Below, piece after piece: positions 9,179 to 18,286 of a stretch of 64,000 nt of DNA. Positions within the stretch are counted from its first letter, which is position 1, and every line of letters starts with the position of its first letter. Origin of the DNA: Mycobacterium sp. 852002-51057_SCH5723018 (lineage in GTDB: Bacteria > Actinomycetota > Actinomycetes > Mycobacteriales > Mycobacteriaceae); NCBI RefSeq assembly GCF_001667035.1, contig NZ_LZIR01000123.1, positions 62,001 through 126,000 on the forward strand, in the 5' to 3' direction. The notes beneath the pieces were generated by a model. It worked only from the letters and a program-made list of their open reading frames with translations, ran no database searches and had not been told where the DNA came from. The translations under genes and the position numbers were made by a program.

Positions 9179-9625
9179 TCACTGTTGTCGTCGGCGCCGG
9201 CGGCCCTTGGTTTCTTCGGTCCATTCCCGCTCGACGCGCCCAATCTCGAGCGAGAGCAGCATCAAAGTTTGGTTTTCACAATGGACTTCGTGTGCGGTGC
9301 GGAATTTCGCCGCTTCGCCCGTGGTCGGCAGATACGGCCGCAAGCCCTCAAACCACTCGTCGCCGACGACGTTGGGCGGATCGTCATTGCGGGGTCCGCA
9401 AGCCCAGTGCCGGTAGGCGTCCCGTGCCTCTGCCAGGCCGCTTCGCCAGCGTTGGATCGTTTCACAGCGCTGCGAGTGCAGGTGCATCTTCATCTGATGC
9501 TTGTTGTGGCTGTTTCCCACCATTCCCGGGATCAGATGGTCGGCGGCGGACCTCGCTACGCCCGCGATGCCCATGGCCGAGGCGCCCACGACCGTGCCCA
9601 CGAGGCCCATCGTCATCATGTCCAT
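9179..9625 (-). CDS. Conserved hypothetical protein
   Basis: This protein of about 148 residues is unrecognised. Its N-terminus has a glycine/alanine-rich hydrophobic stretch (MTMGLVGTVVGASAMGIAGVA), followed by a polar His/Met-containing segment (HNKHQMKMHLHSQRCE) and an arginine-rich end. The hydrophobic part may be a membrane segment or signal. The His/Met/Cys segment could bind metal, but that is only suggestive. The frame continues to a TTG at 9661; I take the ATG at 9625. It converges with the alpha/beta hydrolase. Confidence 0.55.
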   Translation of the reverse strand: MDMMTMGLVGTVVGASAMGIAGVARSAADHLIPGMVGNSHNKHQMKMHLHSQRCETIQRWRSGLAEARDAYRHWACGPRNDDPPNVVGDEWFEGLRPYLPTTGEAAKFRTAHEVHCENQTLMLLSLEIGRVEREWTEETKGRRRRRQQ

Positions 9626-9786
9626 GGGCTGATCGTTGCATCCCGAGGTGGCGACGACCAAGGGATCCTGCGTTCGGGCCGATCCGGCGACGTCCGGGGT
9701 GTGCGCTATAGTGAACGACTGCGTATCCTAAAGTCGGTCGTGGCGACAGAGTCGGACCACTGAGTGGCTAACCACGAGGAGCAGCG

Positions 9787-10818
9787 ATGTTGCGAATCGA
9801 CACCCATCACCACGCGATCCCGCCGTTCTACCGAGATCTGTTGCGTGCAGCCAAGATCGACGATGCCGCTGGTCGCGCCCTACCCGAGTGGAGCGCGGAG
9901 GGTTCGCTGCACACGATGTCCGAGCTCGGCGTCGCGACCGCCATACTGTCGGTGTCCACGCCCGGCACCGCGTTCCTGCCGAACGTGCCCGATGCCGCCG
10001 CGCTGGCCCGCGACATCAACGACTATTTGGCGGCAACAGTCGCCGCTCAGCCCGATCGGTTCGGATTTTTCGCCACCCTTCCCATGCCGCACCTCGAGGA
10101 ATCCGCCGCCGAGGCCGCGAGGTCCCTCGACAAGCTCCGCGCCGACGGTGTCGTCCTGCTGGCGAACGCGGCGGGCGTGTACCTGGGGCAGGACGGCCAG
10201 GACGAGCTGTTTGGTGCGCTGGACGCGCGTTCGGCGGTGGTCTTCATCCATCCCGCCGAACTGCCCGGCCCCGCCGTGGACGGCGTCCCACCCTTCGCGA
10301 CCGACTTCCTGCTCGACACCACCAGAGCGGCGTATCTGCTTGTTCGCAACGGGATTTGCCGTAAGTATCCGAGCATCAAGTTCATCCTCAGCCACGCGGG
10401 CGGCTTTGTGCCCTACGCGTCGCACCGGCTGGCGCTCGCCATCATGGGCGACACCGGACGCAGCCTCGCGGACATCTTGGACGACTTCGCCGGCTTCTAC
10501 TTCGACACCGCGTTGTCCTCGAGCGCCGCGGCGCTTCCGAGCCTGCTCGCCTTCGCCAAGCCCGGACACGTCGCCTTCGGCTCGGACTGGCCCTTCGCCC
10601 CGCTCGCGGCCGGCAAGCTCTTCGCCGCGGGCCTGGAGACCTACCCGGGGCTGGACGTGGCAACACGAGTGGCCGTCGACCGCGCCAATGCCCTCGCGCT
10701 GTTCCCGCGGCTAGGGGCTGCACCGCCACCGGACGCCGGGTCGCCGCTGGATCAGATGCGACATGCGGCCAGCAGGGCAGTGATGCGCGGCGTCGCACGG
10801 TTGATCAACAGTAGGTAA
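9787..10818 (+). CDS. Amidohydrolase 2 family metal-dependent hydrolase/decarboxylase
   Basis: The 343-residue protein begins with the metal-binding motif DTHHHAIPP. It continues with PMPHLEESA, LSHAGGFVPY and GSDWPFAP, as in the aminocarboxymuconate-semialdehyde decarboxylase and 6-methylsalicylate decarboxylase families. Members bind Zn or Mn in a TIM barrel and decarboxylate or hydrolyse aromatic-type acids. The exact substrate is unknown. A good ribosome-binding site (GAGGAG) precedes the ATG. It converges with the dehalogenase gene, 5 nt apart. Confidence 0.88.
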   Translation: MLRIDTHHHAIPPFYRDLLRAAKIDDAAGRALPEWSAEGSLHTMSELGVATAILSVSTPGTAFLPNVPDAAALARDINDYLAATVAAQPDRFGFFATLPMPHLEESAAEAARSLDKLRADGVVLLANAAGVYLGQDGQDELFGALDARSAVVFIHPAELPGPAVDGVPPFATDFLLDTTRAAYLLVRNGICRKYPSIKFILSHAGGFVPYASHRLALAIMGDTGRSLADILDDFAGFYFDTALSSSAAALPSLLAFAKPGHVAFGSDWPFAPLAAGKLFAAGLETYPGLDVATRVAVDRANALALFPRLGAAPPPDAGSPLDQMRHAASRAVMRGVARLINSR

Positions 10819-10823
10819 AGCGG

Positions 10824-11729
10824 TCAGCGCAGGGCCTGCTGCCAGGAGAGAACGCGTTCGGCCAGTTCGGGTCCGGCGTCCTCCTGGATGAAGTGGCTGG
10901 CGTTGATGCGGGCATGGGGCTGGCCGGCCGCCCCGGGGACGTGTTTGATCAGGGGACGGTCCGCTTGCCCGAGGATGGGGTCGCGGGCGCCGAAGATCGC
11001 CAGGAACGGCTTCTCCCAGCTGCCCAGGGCCTTCCAAGCGGCCCTGTTGGCCGCGACCGCCGGATCGGCGGGCGAGGTCGGGACCAGCTGGGGGAATGCG
11101 CGGGCTCCGGCCTGATAGGTCTTGTTCGGGTAGGGCGCGTCGTAGCCGGCCCGCACCTTGGGCGACACCCGGCGGACGGTGCCGACGGCGACGATGCGAC
11201 CGCAGGGCAGCACGGGGGAGTAGCGCGCGAACGCTCGCCAGATATGGAATGCCGGGGGCGTGGGCCGCTCGGCCGTGGGGAGGAAACCGTTGGCCACCAC
11301 CAGTCGCGCGATGCGGTCACCCTGCTCGGCGGCGATGCGCAAGCCGATGAGCGAGCCCCAGTCCTGCACGAACAGCGTCACTTCCTTCAGGTTGAGACGC
11401 TCGAACCACGACGTCACCCACTCGACGTGCCGCTGGTAGGTGTAATCCTTGATCCGGCTGGGCTTGTCGGAGCGCCCGAAGCCGATCAGGTCGGGCGCCA
11501 GCACCCGGTTCCCGGCGTCGGCCAGCGGCGGAATCATCGTGCGGTACAGATAGCTCCAGGTGGGCTCGCCGTGCAGCAGCACAATCGGTGTGCCCTCGAT
11601 CGGACCCTCGTCGAGGAAGTGCATGCGCAGCGGCGGGGTATCGCTTGCCGCCACGTCAACGTAGTTCGCTACGAACGGATAGCCCTCCAGGTTTTCGAAT
11701 CGGGAGACTGGGGTTCGCAGCACATCCAT
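10824..11729 (-). CDS. dhmA: Haloalkane dehalogenase DhmA
   Basis: The protein is 301 residues when started at MDVLRTPVSRFENLEGYPF, where the M. tuberculosis homologue Rv2296 also starts as I recall it. The family signature is intact: HGEPTWSYLYR (oxyanion/halide region), Asp123 in VQDWGSLIG as nucleophile, GARDPILG, and ASHFIQED with the catalytic His. It should hydrolyse carbon-halogen bonds of short haloalkanes; the natural substrate in mycobacteria is unknown. In-frame codons upstream to 11762 are probably not translated. Its promoter region is shared with the divergent gene at 11842. Confidence 0.92.
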   Translation of the reverse strand: MDVLRTPVSRFENLEGYPFVANYVDVAASDTPPLRMHFLDEGPIEGTPIVLLHGEPTWSYLYRTMIPPLADAGNRVLAPDLIGFGRSDKPSRIKDYTYQRHVEWVTSWFERLNLKEVTLFVQDWGSLIGLRIAAEQGDRIARLVVANGFLPTAERPTPPAFHIWRAFARYSPVLPCGRIVAVGTVRRVSPKVRAGYDAPYPNKTYQAGARAFPQLVPTSPADPAVAANRAAWKALGSWEKPFLAIFGARDPILGQADRPLIKHVPGAAGQPHARINASHFIQEDAGPELAERVLSWQQALR

Positions 11730-11841
11730 CTCGGCTCCTCCGGCGGGTGGGCACCCCTGCAAGCCTCTCGCGGAGTGACAACTTCGTCTAGGGGCAGATT
11801 CGTTGAGGCAGAGCCCGGCAAACTACTAGACTGCGCACATC

Positions 11842-12573
11842 ATGGCCATCAGGTGCGCGGTTCTGCTCATCGCCGACATCGGCGGATACACGCATTACAT
11901 GCACTGGAACCGCACGCACCTGGCCCACGCGCAGCAGACGGTGGCCGGGTTGCTGGAATCGGTGATCGATGCTGGCAAAGGATTGAAGCTGGCGAAGTTG
12001 GAGGGCGACGCGGCGTTCTTCTGGGCACCGGACGGGAACGCCAAAGTGCTGGTCTGCGAGAGGCTGTCGCGGATGCGCCAGTCGTTCCTGGCGCGGCGCG
12101 AGCGGTTCAAAGCCGACATCGCCTGCGAATGCGCGAGCTGTTCGCAGCTGGACAATCTGTCGCTGAAGTTCGTCATTCACGAGGGCGAGGTGGCGGAGCA
12201 GCGGGTCAAGCGCCACGTCGAACTGGCCGGCGTCGACGTCATCCTGGTGCACCGGATGCTGAAGAACTCGGTACCGGTCGTCGAATACGTGCTGATGACC
12301 GATCCCGTCGCGGCATGCCTCGACGAGGTCGTGCGGTGCCAGTGCAAGCCGCTGATCCACCATTTCGAGGGCATCGGTGACACGTCGACCCACTACATCG
12401 ACCTCGCCACTTCCGAGGTGCCGTCTCCGCCGACGCCGGAGCGCAGGTTCCTTCGCAGGCTGGGCGCGACGGCGAGACTCGAGGTCAGCACGCTGCCCTT
12501 CGTGCTGGGTATCAAGAAACCCGCCGCCGGCTTCCGGAACCTGGACCGCGGCACCGAAGAAATCCCCACCTAA
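11842..12573 (+). CDS. DUF2652 protein with cyclase-like N-terminus (Rv2295 type)
   Basis: The 243-residue protein opens with LLIADIGGYTHYM and later has KLEGDAAFFWAP. These resemble the two metal-aspartate strands of class III nucleotide cyclases, the fold seen in DUF2652 proteins. A cysteine cluster (ACECASCSQ) follows. The rest of the cyclase active site is not obvious, so enzymatic activity is unproven. Position next to dhmA and the Rv2294-type aminotransferase matches my recollection of the M. tuberculosis neighbours. It is divergent from dhmA. Confidence 0.8.
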   Translation: MAIRCAVLLIADIGGYTHYMHWNRTHLAHAQQTVAGLLESVIDAGKGLKLAKLEGDAAFFWAPDGNAKVLVCERLSRMRQSFLARRERFKADIACECASCSQLDNLSLKFVIHEGEVAEQRVKRHVELAGVDVILVHRMLKNSVPVVEYVLMTDPVAACLDEVVRCQCKPLIHHFEGIGDTSTHYIDLATSEVPSPPTPERRFLRRLGATARLEVSTLPFVLGIKKPAAGFRNLDRGTEEIPT

Positions 12574-12593
12574 CCGAAAAGCGTTGTTTTCGG
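12574..12593. terminator. Bidirectional terminator hairpin
   Basis: CCGAAAA and TTTTCGG flank a 6-nt loop, GCGTTG. The hairpin sits between two convergent genes (stops at 12573 and 12604). Read in either direction it offers an A/T-rich stem end, as expected for a shared terminator. Confidence 0.65.
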
Positions 12594-12603
12594 GGAAAAT
12601 TCG

Positions 12604-13803
12604 CTACCGAGCCTGCGTGAGGGCTCGGCCCATCCGCGAGAGGGCCTCGGCGAGAATCTGTCGCGAGGTGGCGAAGTTCAGCCGGATGTGGCCGGCCCCT
12701 CCGGTTCCGAAGACGTGTCCGGAGCTCAGCGCCACGCGGGCATGGTCGAGAAACCAGCGGGCGGGGCCCGACAGGTCGGCCACCACCGCCAGCCCATCGG
12801 CGGCCTCTTCGTCGAAACCCAGCTGTCGACAATCCAGCCACGCCAGGTAAGTGCCCTGTGGCGCTTGATATTTCACTCCGGGAAGGTGCTCGGTCACCAG
12901 ATCGCCCAGCAGCGTTCGGTTTTCGTCGAGGCCCTGCAGCAGCGTGTCGAGCCAGTCGGCACCGCTGCGGAACGCCTCGGCGTGCGCGATGACGCCCAGG
13001 TGGCTCGGGCCGTGGCTGACCTCCTCCGGTAACCGGCGCAGGTCCGCGGCCGCCTCCGGACCGGCGATGGCCAGGGCCGCCTTCAGCCCGGAAAGGTTCC
13101 AGGCCTTAGACGCGGACGTCAAAGCCAGCGCGTTCTCGGCACCGGGGACGGTCAGATACGGGACGAACCGCGACCCGGACAAGACCACCGGCGCGTGGAT
13201 TTCGTCCGAGACCACCCGGACACCGAACCGCCGGGCAAGGTCGGCCACCGCGCGCAGTTCGTCGGCGGTGTGCACCGAGCCGGTCGGGTTGTGCGGATTG
13301 CACAACAAATACGCGACCCTGCCTCCGGCGGCGCGGGCGCGCCCGAACGCTTCCTCCAAGGCGTCCAGGTCAATTCGGCCGTCCGGACCGAGCGGCGCCT
13401 CGACGACCCGGCGCCCGTCGTGCGACACGAACGCGTAGAACGGGGCGTAGACGGGTGAGTTGACGATGACGGCGTCACCGCGATCGGTGACCAGCCGGAG
13501 CATCTCGACGACGCCGAGCATGACGTCGGGGACGACGGCGGTGCGGCTGACGTCCAGGTCGTGCCATTGCCAACGGCGAGAAGCGAATTCGCTGACCGCT
13601 TCGGCAAATGCAGTGCCGCACGGGTATCCGGTGTCGCCGATGTCGATGGCCCTGCGCAGGGCGTCGGCCACCGTCGGGGCCAGGTTGACGTCCATCTCGG
13701 CGACCCACAACGGCAACACATCGCCGGGGTGTGCGCGCCACTTCATGCTGGTGCGTTGACGCAGTTGTTCCAGCGTGAGTTCCTCGAGGGGATTAAGCGT
13801 CAC
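12604..13803 (-). CDS. PLP-dependent aminotransferase / cystathionine beta-lyase (PatB/MalY type)
   Basis: The 399-residue fold-type I PLP enzyme has NPHNPTG, SDEIHAPVV and the Schiff-base lysine in TSASKAWNLSGLK. The N-terminal PLWVAEMDV is typical of the MalY/PatB C-S beta-lyases. It probably cleaves cystathionine or another cysteine S-conjugate to pyruvate, ammonia and a thiol; some members are aminotransferases. It appears to be the Rv2294 homologue. The start is GTG at 13803, 21 nt after the stop of the reductase-like gene on the same strand, so the two may be cotranscribed. Confidence 0.88.
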   Translation of the reverse strand: MTLNPLEELTLEQLRQRTSMKWRAHPGDVLPLWVAEMDVNLAPTVADALRRAIDIGDTGYPCGTAFAEAVSEFASRRWQWHDLDVSRTAVVPDVMLGVVEMLRLVTDRGDAVIVNSPVYAPFYAFVSHDGRRVVEAPLGPDGRIDLDALEEAFGRARAAGGRVAYLLCNPHNPTGSVHTADELRAVADLARRFGVRVVSDEIHAPVVLSGSRFVPYLTVPGAENALALTSASKAWNLSGLKAALAIAGPEAAADLRRLPEEVSHGPSHLGVIAHAEAFRSGADWLDTLLQGLDENRTLLGDLVTEHLPGVKYQAPQGTYLAWLDCRQLGFDEEAADGLAVVADLSGPARWFLDHARVALSSGHVFGTGGAGHIRLNFATSRQILAEALSRMGRALTQAR

Positions 13804-13824
13804 CCGGCCAGATTGTAGGCCAGA

Positions 13825-14916
13825 TCAAACGAATGCATGCCTGGGGATTGTCAAGGGCAGGTCCACCGAGCTCAGCAGCCCCGGTTCTGCCACAACGACA
13901 TACGGTACGGCGTTGACGACGCGCATCGCGGTCGCGACCATCGCGCCCGCTCCCGACGTCATGCCCACGACACCGGCCTTGCGGGGATCCTTCAGCGTCG
14001 CCGCCACGGTGCAGTCGATGTCGGGGTCGCCGGTGATGACAATCCGGTAGGACAGATCGCCTATCCCGGTCGGCCAATCCGGGGCGACGTCGTGCGCGAG
14101 CCGGGTGACGTGCTCGATCACGATGGCTTCGCGGCCGTCGACCACGCCGGTCGCCCGCATGCGCAGCGCGCCGCACGTGCCGGCCTCGACGGTGCCCATC
14201 GCGACCTCCAGTGTGCGGTTGGTGATCGCGCGCTCGAAATGTTCGCGGACTTCCTGGACCTCGACACCGAGCGCGTCGGCGATCAACCGGATCTGCCCTT
14301 GCCATTCGCCGGCGATCGCGCCCGGATAGCCGATCCAGGGCTGGTAATCGAGCGGCCGGCCGAAGCCCAACGCGTCGCTCATGATGTCGGGAACGCCGTA
14401 GTCGTCGTACAGGCCGATCTCGAACGAGTGAATCTTCTCGATCGACGACGACTGAGTCGACAGCACCAAGGGTAGGTAGTCGGCGGCGAAGCCCGGCTCG
14501 ATTCCCGACGCGTACAGCGACGCCCGGCCCTGCTTGGCCGCGGCGACCAGTTGGTCGCGCCACTCGGCGGGCTCGTAGGCGTGCGGGTTGACCAATCGCG
14601 TGGTGCTGGTGGTGACGACGTTGATCCCCGCTTCGAGCAGCTTGACGTAGTCCGGGATGGCCAGCGCGTCGCGTTCCGGGCCGCTGGCCGCATAGATCAC
14701 GCAGTCGGGTTTGAGGGCGATCAGCGCGTCCGCATCGTTGGTGGCGGGCAGGCCGATCGGCTCGCCGTTGGCGAGTTCCCCGGCGTCCTTGCCGACCTTC
14801 TCTTGCGCATGCACCCACACGCCGACCAGGTCCAGACTGGGGCGCCGGTGAACGGTGCGGATGGCGATCGATCCGATGCCACCCGTCGCCCATACCACCA
14901 CGCGGTGAGCCGTCAT
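13825..14916 (-). CDS. Dihydrodipicolinate-reductase-like NAD(P)H dehydrogenase, copy 1
   Basis: The 363-residue protein has an N-terminal Rossmann motif (VVWATGGIGSIAIR), then VYAASGPERD-like and NVVTTSTT segments, as in the dihydrodipicolinate reductase/2,4-diaminopentanoate dehydrogenase-like family common in mycobacterial catabolic clusters. The substrate is unknown. The start (MTAHRVVVW) has the ribosome-binding site GAGGAG a few nt upstream; the longer frame to 15012 has none. It is a paralogue of the gene at 16165 (about half to 60% identical by eye). It diverges from LLM copy 1 over a 262-nt promoter region holding two cluster motifs. Confidence 0.85.
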   Translation of the reverse strand: MTAHRVVVWATGGIGSIAIRTVHRRPSLDLVGVWVHAQEKVGKDAGELANGEPIGLPATNDADALIALKPDCVIYAASGPERDALAIPDYVKLLEAGINVVTTSTTRLVNPHAYEPAEWRDQLVAAAKQGRASLYASGIEPGFAADYLPLVLSTQSSSIEKIHSFEIGLYDDYGVPDIMSDALGFGRPLDYQPWIGYPGAIAGEWQGQIRLIADALGVEVQEVREHFERAITNRTLEVAMGTVEAGTCGALRMRATGVVDGREAIVIEHVTRLAHDVAPDWPTGIGDLSYRIVITGDPDIDCTVAATLKDPRKAGVVGMTSGAGAMVATAMRVVNAVPYVVVAEPGLLSSVDLPLTIPRHAFV

Positions 14917-15057
14917 CTTGTTCCTCCTCAGTTGCGTGCGCATCAGGATCACAATGAAAGCCGAAGCGGCCGTTGCCGTTACGTCACCCGCGGGCGGCTG
15001 GCTACTACCCAATGTCGATGTGCAAGCTACAGCCGTGACTTCGCACGGTCAAGGTTT

Positions 15058-15077
15058 AAGAAAGCATGCACTATCTT
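15058..15077 (+). promoter_or_regulatory. Cluster 20-bp motif, site 1
   Basis: AAGAAAGCATGCACTATCTT occurs here and, with one mismatch (T for the second A of the AAA), on the minus strand at 20475-20494. Both sites lie between divergent transcription units of the same P450/LLM cluster. The AAGAtAG...CTATCTT arms suggest a TetR operator; TATCTT could also act as a -10 element. Confidence 0.6.
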
Positions 15078-15083
15078 ACCGAA

Positions 15084-15094
15084 CAAATTTTAGG
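15084..15094 (+). promoter_or_regulatory. Cluster 11-bp AT-rich motif, site 1
   Basis: CAAATTTTAGG fits the consensus CAAAT(A/T)TT(A/T)GG also found at 17266-17276 and 21147-21157, each upstream of a gene in the same cluster. It is a candidate activator or repressor site, 84 nt before LLM copy 1. Confidence 0.5.
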
Positions 15095-15178
15095 TTAGTC
15101 TGCAGCTGTGCGGGCCAGCGTCGTCGCCCAGAAGCGGACATTTTCACCCAACTCCGGTGGCGATGCGGGCGGGCGCTG

Positions 15179-16153
15179 ATGTTCACCCTTAGGTTCGACA
15201 TGAGGGCTCCGGGCTGGGCTGGGCCGGCCGCCGGCCTCTACGCCGCGGCGATCGACATGTGCGCGTGGGCGGAAACCAGAGGCGCGCTCCTCGCCGTCCT
15301 TTCCGAGCATCACGGCACCGACGACGGCCATCTGCCCGCGCCGCTGATCTTGGCGTCGGCGATCGCCGCCAGAACGCGCAATTTGGCGATACTGCTGGCC
15401 GCGGTGCCCATTCCGTTCTGGGATCCCGTCCGGCTCGCCGAGGAGATGAGCGTGCTGGACCTGATCAGCAGGGGGCGGGTCTCCTACGCGTTCGGAGTCG
15501 GCCACCGACGTGAGGAATACGCCCACTTCGGCATCGACATGGGCAGACGCGGCCGGGTGGCCGACGAGATCCTGGCCGTGCTCGGCCCGCTGCTGCGCGG
15601 CGAGCCCGTCGAATGCCGCGGGCGCACGGTCCGCGTGACACCGCCGTGCGGATCGCCCGCCGGGCCGATGATGCTGATTGCCGGCGGGAGTAAGGCTGCC
15701 GCCCGACGCGCCGGCGCGTTCGGTCTTGGGTTCGTCTCCCAGACCGACCTGCCGGGCCTGAAGGAGTTCTACGAAGAACAGTGCCGCGCTCACGGACACG
15801 AGCCCGGTATGATCCAGTTTCCCGCCCGCGGCGCTCCGACAGCGGTTTTCGTCGCCGATGATGTCGACGACGCGTGGGATGTGTTGGGGCCGTATCTGTT
15901 GCACGACGCGGTGATGGCGGCGTCCTACCGTCCGCGCGACGATCTGAAGAGCCCAGTGGCCAGTATCACCCGTGCGGACAGCGTGGCGACACTGCGCGCC
16001 GAGGGCGGCCCGTACCGCATTTTCACCTGCGACGAGGCGACCGAGTACATACGCGGCGGGCGACCCCTGCCACTGCACCCGTTGTGCGTGCCACCGGATG
16101 TGGCGTGGCCATACCTCGAACGTGCCGCAGCGGCGGCTCGGGCCCAGGAGTAA
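15179..16153 (+). CDS. LLM-class flavin/F420-dependent oxidoreductase, copy 1
   Basis: The 324-residue protein has the luciferase-like fold pattern: SEHHGTDDGHLPAPL, PVRLAEEMSVLDLISRGR, GVGHRREEYAHFG, and a GPMMLIAGGSKAAARRAG phosphate-binding-like segment. LLM enzymes use reduced FMN or F420 for monooxygenation or hydride transfer. The start is placed at MFTLRFDMRAP because copy 2 (17294) begins with almost the same residues. The 87 upstream codons in frame cross the promoter motifs and are rejected. The gene is followed at 11 nt by reductase copy 2. Confidence 0.85.
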   Translation: MFTLRFDMRAPGWAGPAAGLYAAAIDMCAWAETRGALLAVLSEHHGTDDGHLPAPLILASAIAARTRNLAILLAAVPIPFWDPVRLAEEMSVLDLISRGRVSYAFGVGHRREEYAHFGIDMGRRGRVADEILAVLGPLLRGEPVECRGRTVRVTPPCGSPAGPMMLIAGGSKAAARRAGAFGLGFVSQTDLPGLKEFYEEQCRAHGHEPGMIQFPARGAPTAVFVADDVDDAWDVLGPYLLHDAVMAASYRPRDDLKSPVASITRADSVATLRAEGGPYRIFTCDEATEYIRGGRPLPLHPLCVPPDVAWPYLERAAAAARAQE

Positions 16154-16164
16154 GGAGAGCGCTT

Positions 16165-17226
16165 ATGCGTGTTGTCGTGTGGTCCACCGGGGGAGTCGGG
16201 GCGAACGCGATCGATGCCATCAGCCGTCGTCCGGACCTGGAACTCGTTGGGGTGTGGGTGCATTCGCCCGACAAGGCCGGCAAGGACGCCGGCGAGTTGG
16301 CCGGCATCGAGGCGTTGGGGTTGGCGGCCACCCACGATGCCGACGCTCTCATCGCGTTGAGCCCCGACGCCGTGGTGTATGCCGCGAGCGGGCCCGAGCG
16401 TGACGGCGCCGCCGTGCCGGACTACCTGCGGCTCCTGGAGGCGGGCATCAACGTCGTGTCGACGTCGTCCACGAGTCTTGTGTATCCGCCGTCCTATTTC
16501 GCCCCGGAGTGGCGCGATCAGATGCAGGCGGCGGCGCAGTCCGGCGGCGCGTCGTTCTACGCGTCGGGCATCTTTCCCGGGTTCGCCTCCGATCAGCTGC
16601 CGCTGCTGATGACGACGCAGTCGAACAAGATTCGCACCATCACGGCCAGTGAGGTGGCGCTCAACGACCACTACCCGGTGGCCGACGTGATGGTGGACGG
16701 GATGGGGTTCGGCCGCCCCCTGGATTTCGAACCGATGCTCTCCACACCAGGCTTCATCGAAATGGCTTGGAAGGCACCGATCTACCTGATGGCCAGCGGG
16801 CTCGGCGTCGAGGTGGACGAGGTGGGTGGCTCCTTCGACCGGGAGCTGACCGACCGGGACATCGAGGTGGCCTTTGGCACCGTCAAGGCCGGCACCTGCG
16901 GCGCGGTGCGCACCAGGGCCGTGGGGGTGGTCGACGGTCGCGAGGCGATCGCGATCGAGCACGTCATCCGGATGGCCCGCGACGTCGCGCCGAACTGGCC
17001 GACCTCGGAGTTCGACGCGACCTACCGGGTCGACATCGAAGGCGATCCCGACATTCACTGCGTGATGACGCTGGGGGAGGCCGAGGGCCGCGGCGCCGGC
17101 CGCGCCGCCATCGCCGCCACGGCCATGCGGGTGGTCAACGCGATTCCGTACGTGGTCGACGCGCCTCCGGGCCTGCTCAGCTCGCTGGATATCCCGACGA
17201 CTTTGCCGCGGCACGTATTCGACTAA
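16165..17226 (+). CDS. Dihydrodipicolinate-reductase-like NAD(P)H dehydrogenase, copy 2
   Basis: The 353-residue paralogue of the gene at 13825 starts MRVVVWSTGGVGANAID, a Rossmann dinucleotide site. It shares long blocks with copy 1, including YAASGPERD, LLEAGINVV, EAGTCGA/KAGTCGA and a C-terminus ending in PRHVFD/PRHAFV. The ribosome-binding site AAGGAG at 16152-16157 overlaps the stop of LLM copy 1, so the two genes are coupled. It is presumably a cytosolic reductase or dehydrogenase acting with the neighbouring LLM and P450 enzymes; substrate unknown. Confidence 0.87.
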   Translation: MRVVVWSTGGVGANAIDAISRRPDLELVGVWVHSPDKAGKDAGELAGIEALGLAATHDADALIALSPDAVVYAASGPERDGAAVPDYLRLLEAGINVVSTSSTSLVYPPSYFAPEWRDQMQAAAQSGGASFYASGIFPGFASDQLPLLMTTQSNKIRTITASEVALNDHYPVADVMVDGMGFGRPLDFEPMLSTPGFIEMAWKAPIYLMASGLGVEVDEVGGSFDRELTDRDIEVAFGTVKAGTCGAVRTRAVGVVDGREAIAIEHVIRMARDVAPNWPTSEFDATYRVDIEGDPDIHCVMTLGEAEGRGAGRAAIAATAMRVVNAIPYVVDAPPGLLSSLDIPTTLPRHVFD

Positions 17227-17265
17227 ACGTTGACGAGGATCTTGGGGGCCCGTACCGTACGTGGA

Positions 17266-17276
17266 CAAATATTAGG
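17266..17276 (+). promoter_or_regulatory. Cluster 11-bp AT-rich motif, site 2
   Basis: CAAATATTAGG lies 17 nt before the GTG of LLM copy 2. The similarity to site 1 extends downstream (AGGTTGTCT here, AGGTTAGTCT at site 1), which suggests a true shared element and not only an AT-rich spacer. Confidence 0.5.
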
Positions 17277-17293
17277 TTGTCTAGGAGCTGGGT

Positions 17294-18286
17294 GTGTTCA
17301 CGCTGCGCTTCGACATGCGTGCCCCCTCATGGGGGGCGCCGCGCAGTGCGCTGTACGGCGCGGTGCCCGAGATGTGCGCGTGGGCAGAGGATCACGGTGG
17401 CGTCGCCGCGGTGTTCTGTGAGCACCACGGGTCCGAGGACGGCTACCTGCCGTCCCCGTTTTTGCTGGCGTCGGCCGTGGCCGCGCGCACGCATCGCCTG
17501 GCGCTGAGCCTGATCCTGATCCTTCCGTTCTACGAGGCCGTACGGCTCGCCGAGGACATGGCGGTCCTCGACATCATCAGCGGTGGACGGGCGTCATACA
17601 TCCTGGCCCTGGGGTATCGGCCCGAGGAGTTCGACCACTTCGGCGTGACGCTCAAGGATCGTGGTCGGCTCGCCGACGAAAAGCTGCCGCTGCTGCGCCG
17701 GCTGCTCGCCGGGGAGTCGGTCGTTACGGACGGACGGCGAATCACGGTGACACCGCGGCCCCAGACGGTGGGTGGGCCGATGCTCACCTGGGGCGGCGGA
17801 ACCGTCGCGGCCGCCCGCCGGGCCGGCCGGTACGGCCTGGGCCTGCTGGCGAATGCGAATGTTCCCGGAATGCGGGAGGCCTACGAGGCCGCCTGCCGCG
17901 AGCACGGCCACCAGCCGGGGCCGGTCATGCTTCCCGACCGTGACCACCCGTCGGTCGTCTTCGTCGCCGACGACGTCGAGCGGGCGTGGTCGGAGCTCGG
18001 CGAGCACCTGCTCCACGACGCGCGAACCTACGCCGAGTGGAACCCCGGCAACAAGACGTCGGCGGGGTTCTCGCACGTGGAAACCGTCGCCGAGCTGCGG
18101 GCGGCGGCGGCCTCGCACGTGATCATCTCTGTCCCGGAAGCGATTTCGCGGGTTCGGTCCGGCCAGATACTCAACCTGGCGCCGCTGTGCGGTGGTTTGC
18201 CGCCCGAGATCGCATGGCCCTATCTCAAGCGCGTGGGCGACGTCGTGTTGCCCGAGGCCCTGTCGGATAGAAAGACACGACTATGA
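17294..18286 (+). CDS. LLM-class flavin/F420-dependent oxidoreductase, copy 2
   Basis: The 330-residue protein begins at a GTG (MFTLRFDMRAPSWG). It is a paralogue of the gene at 15179, roughly half identical. Shared blocks are CEHHGSEDGYLPSPF, AVRLAEDMAVLDIISGGR, GYRPEEFDHFG and a C-terminal PEIAWPYLKR. It should be a flavin- or F420-dependent oxidoreductase. Its last codons overlap the start of P450 copy 1 (ATGA, 4 nt), strong evidence for cotranslation and perhaps for acting on the same substrate. Confidence 0.88.
   Translation: MFTLRFDMRAPSWGAPRSALYGAVPEMCAWAEDHGGVAAVFCEHHGSEDGYLPSPFLLASAVAARTHRLALSLILILPFYEAVRLAEDMAVLDIISGGRASYILALGYRPEEFDHFGVTLKDRGRLADEKLPLLRRLLAGESVVTDGRRITVTPRPQTVGGPMLTWGGGTVAAARRAGRYGLGLLANANVPGMREAYEAACREHGHQPGPVMLPDRDHPSVVFVADDVERAWSELGEHLLHDARTYAEWNPGNKTSAGFSHVETVAELRAAAASHVIISVPEAISRVRSGQILNLAPLCGGLPPEIAWPYLKRVGDVVLPEALSDRKTRL

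Noticed and set aside
10893..12380. 495-codon + strand frame over dhmA and the DUF2652 gene
   Set aside because: It is antisense to an intact dehalogenase and out of frame with the DUF2652 protein; composition is shadow-like.
14918..15178. N-terminal extension of LLM copy 1
   Set aside because: The 87 codons cross the reductase start and both cluster motifs, have no homology to copy 2, and copy 2 starts at the equivalent MFTLRFDMRAP.
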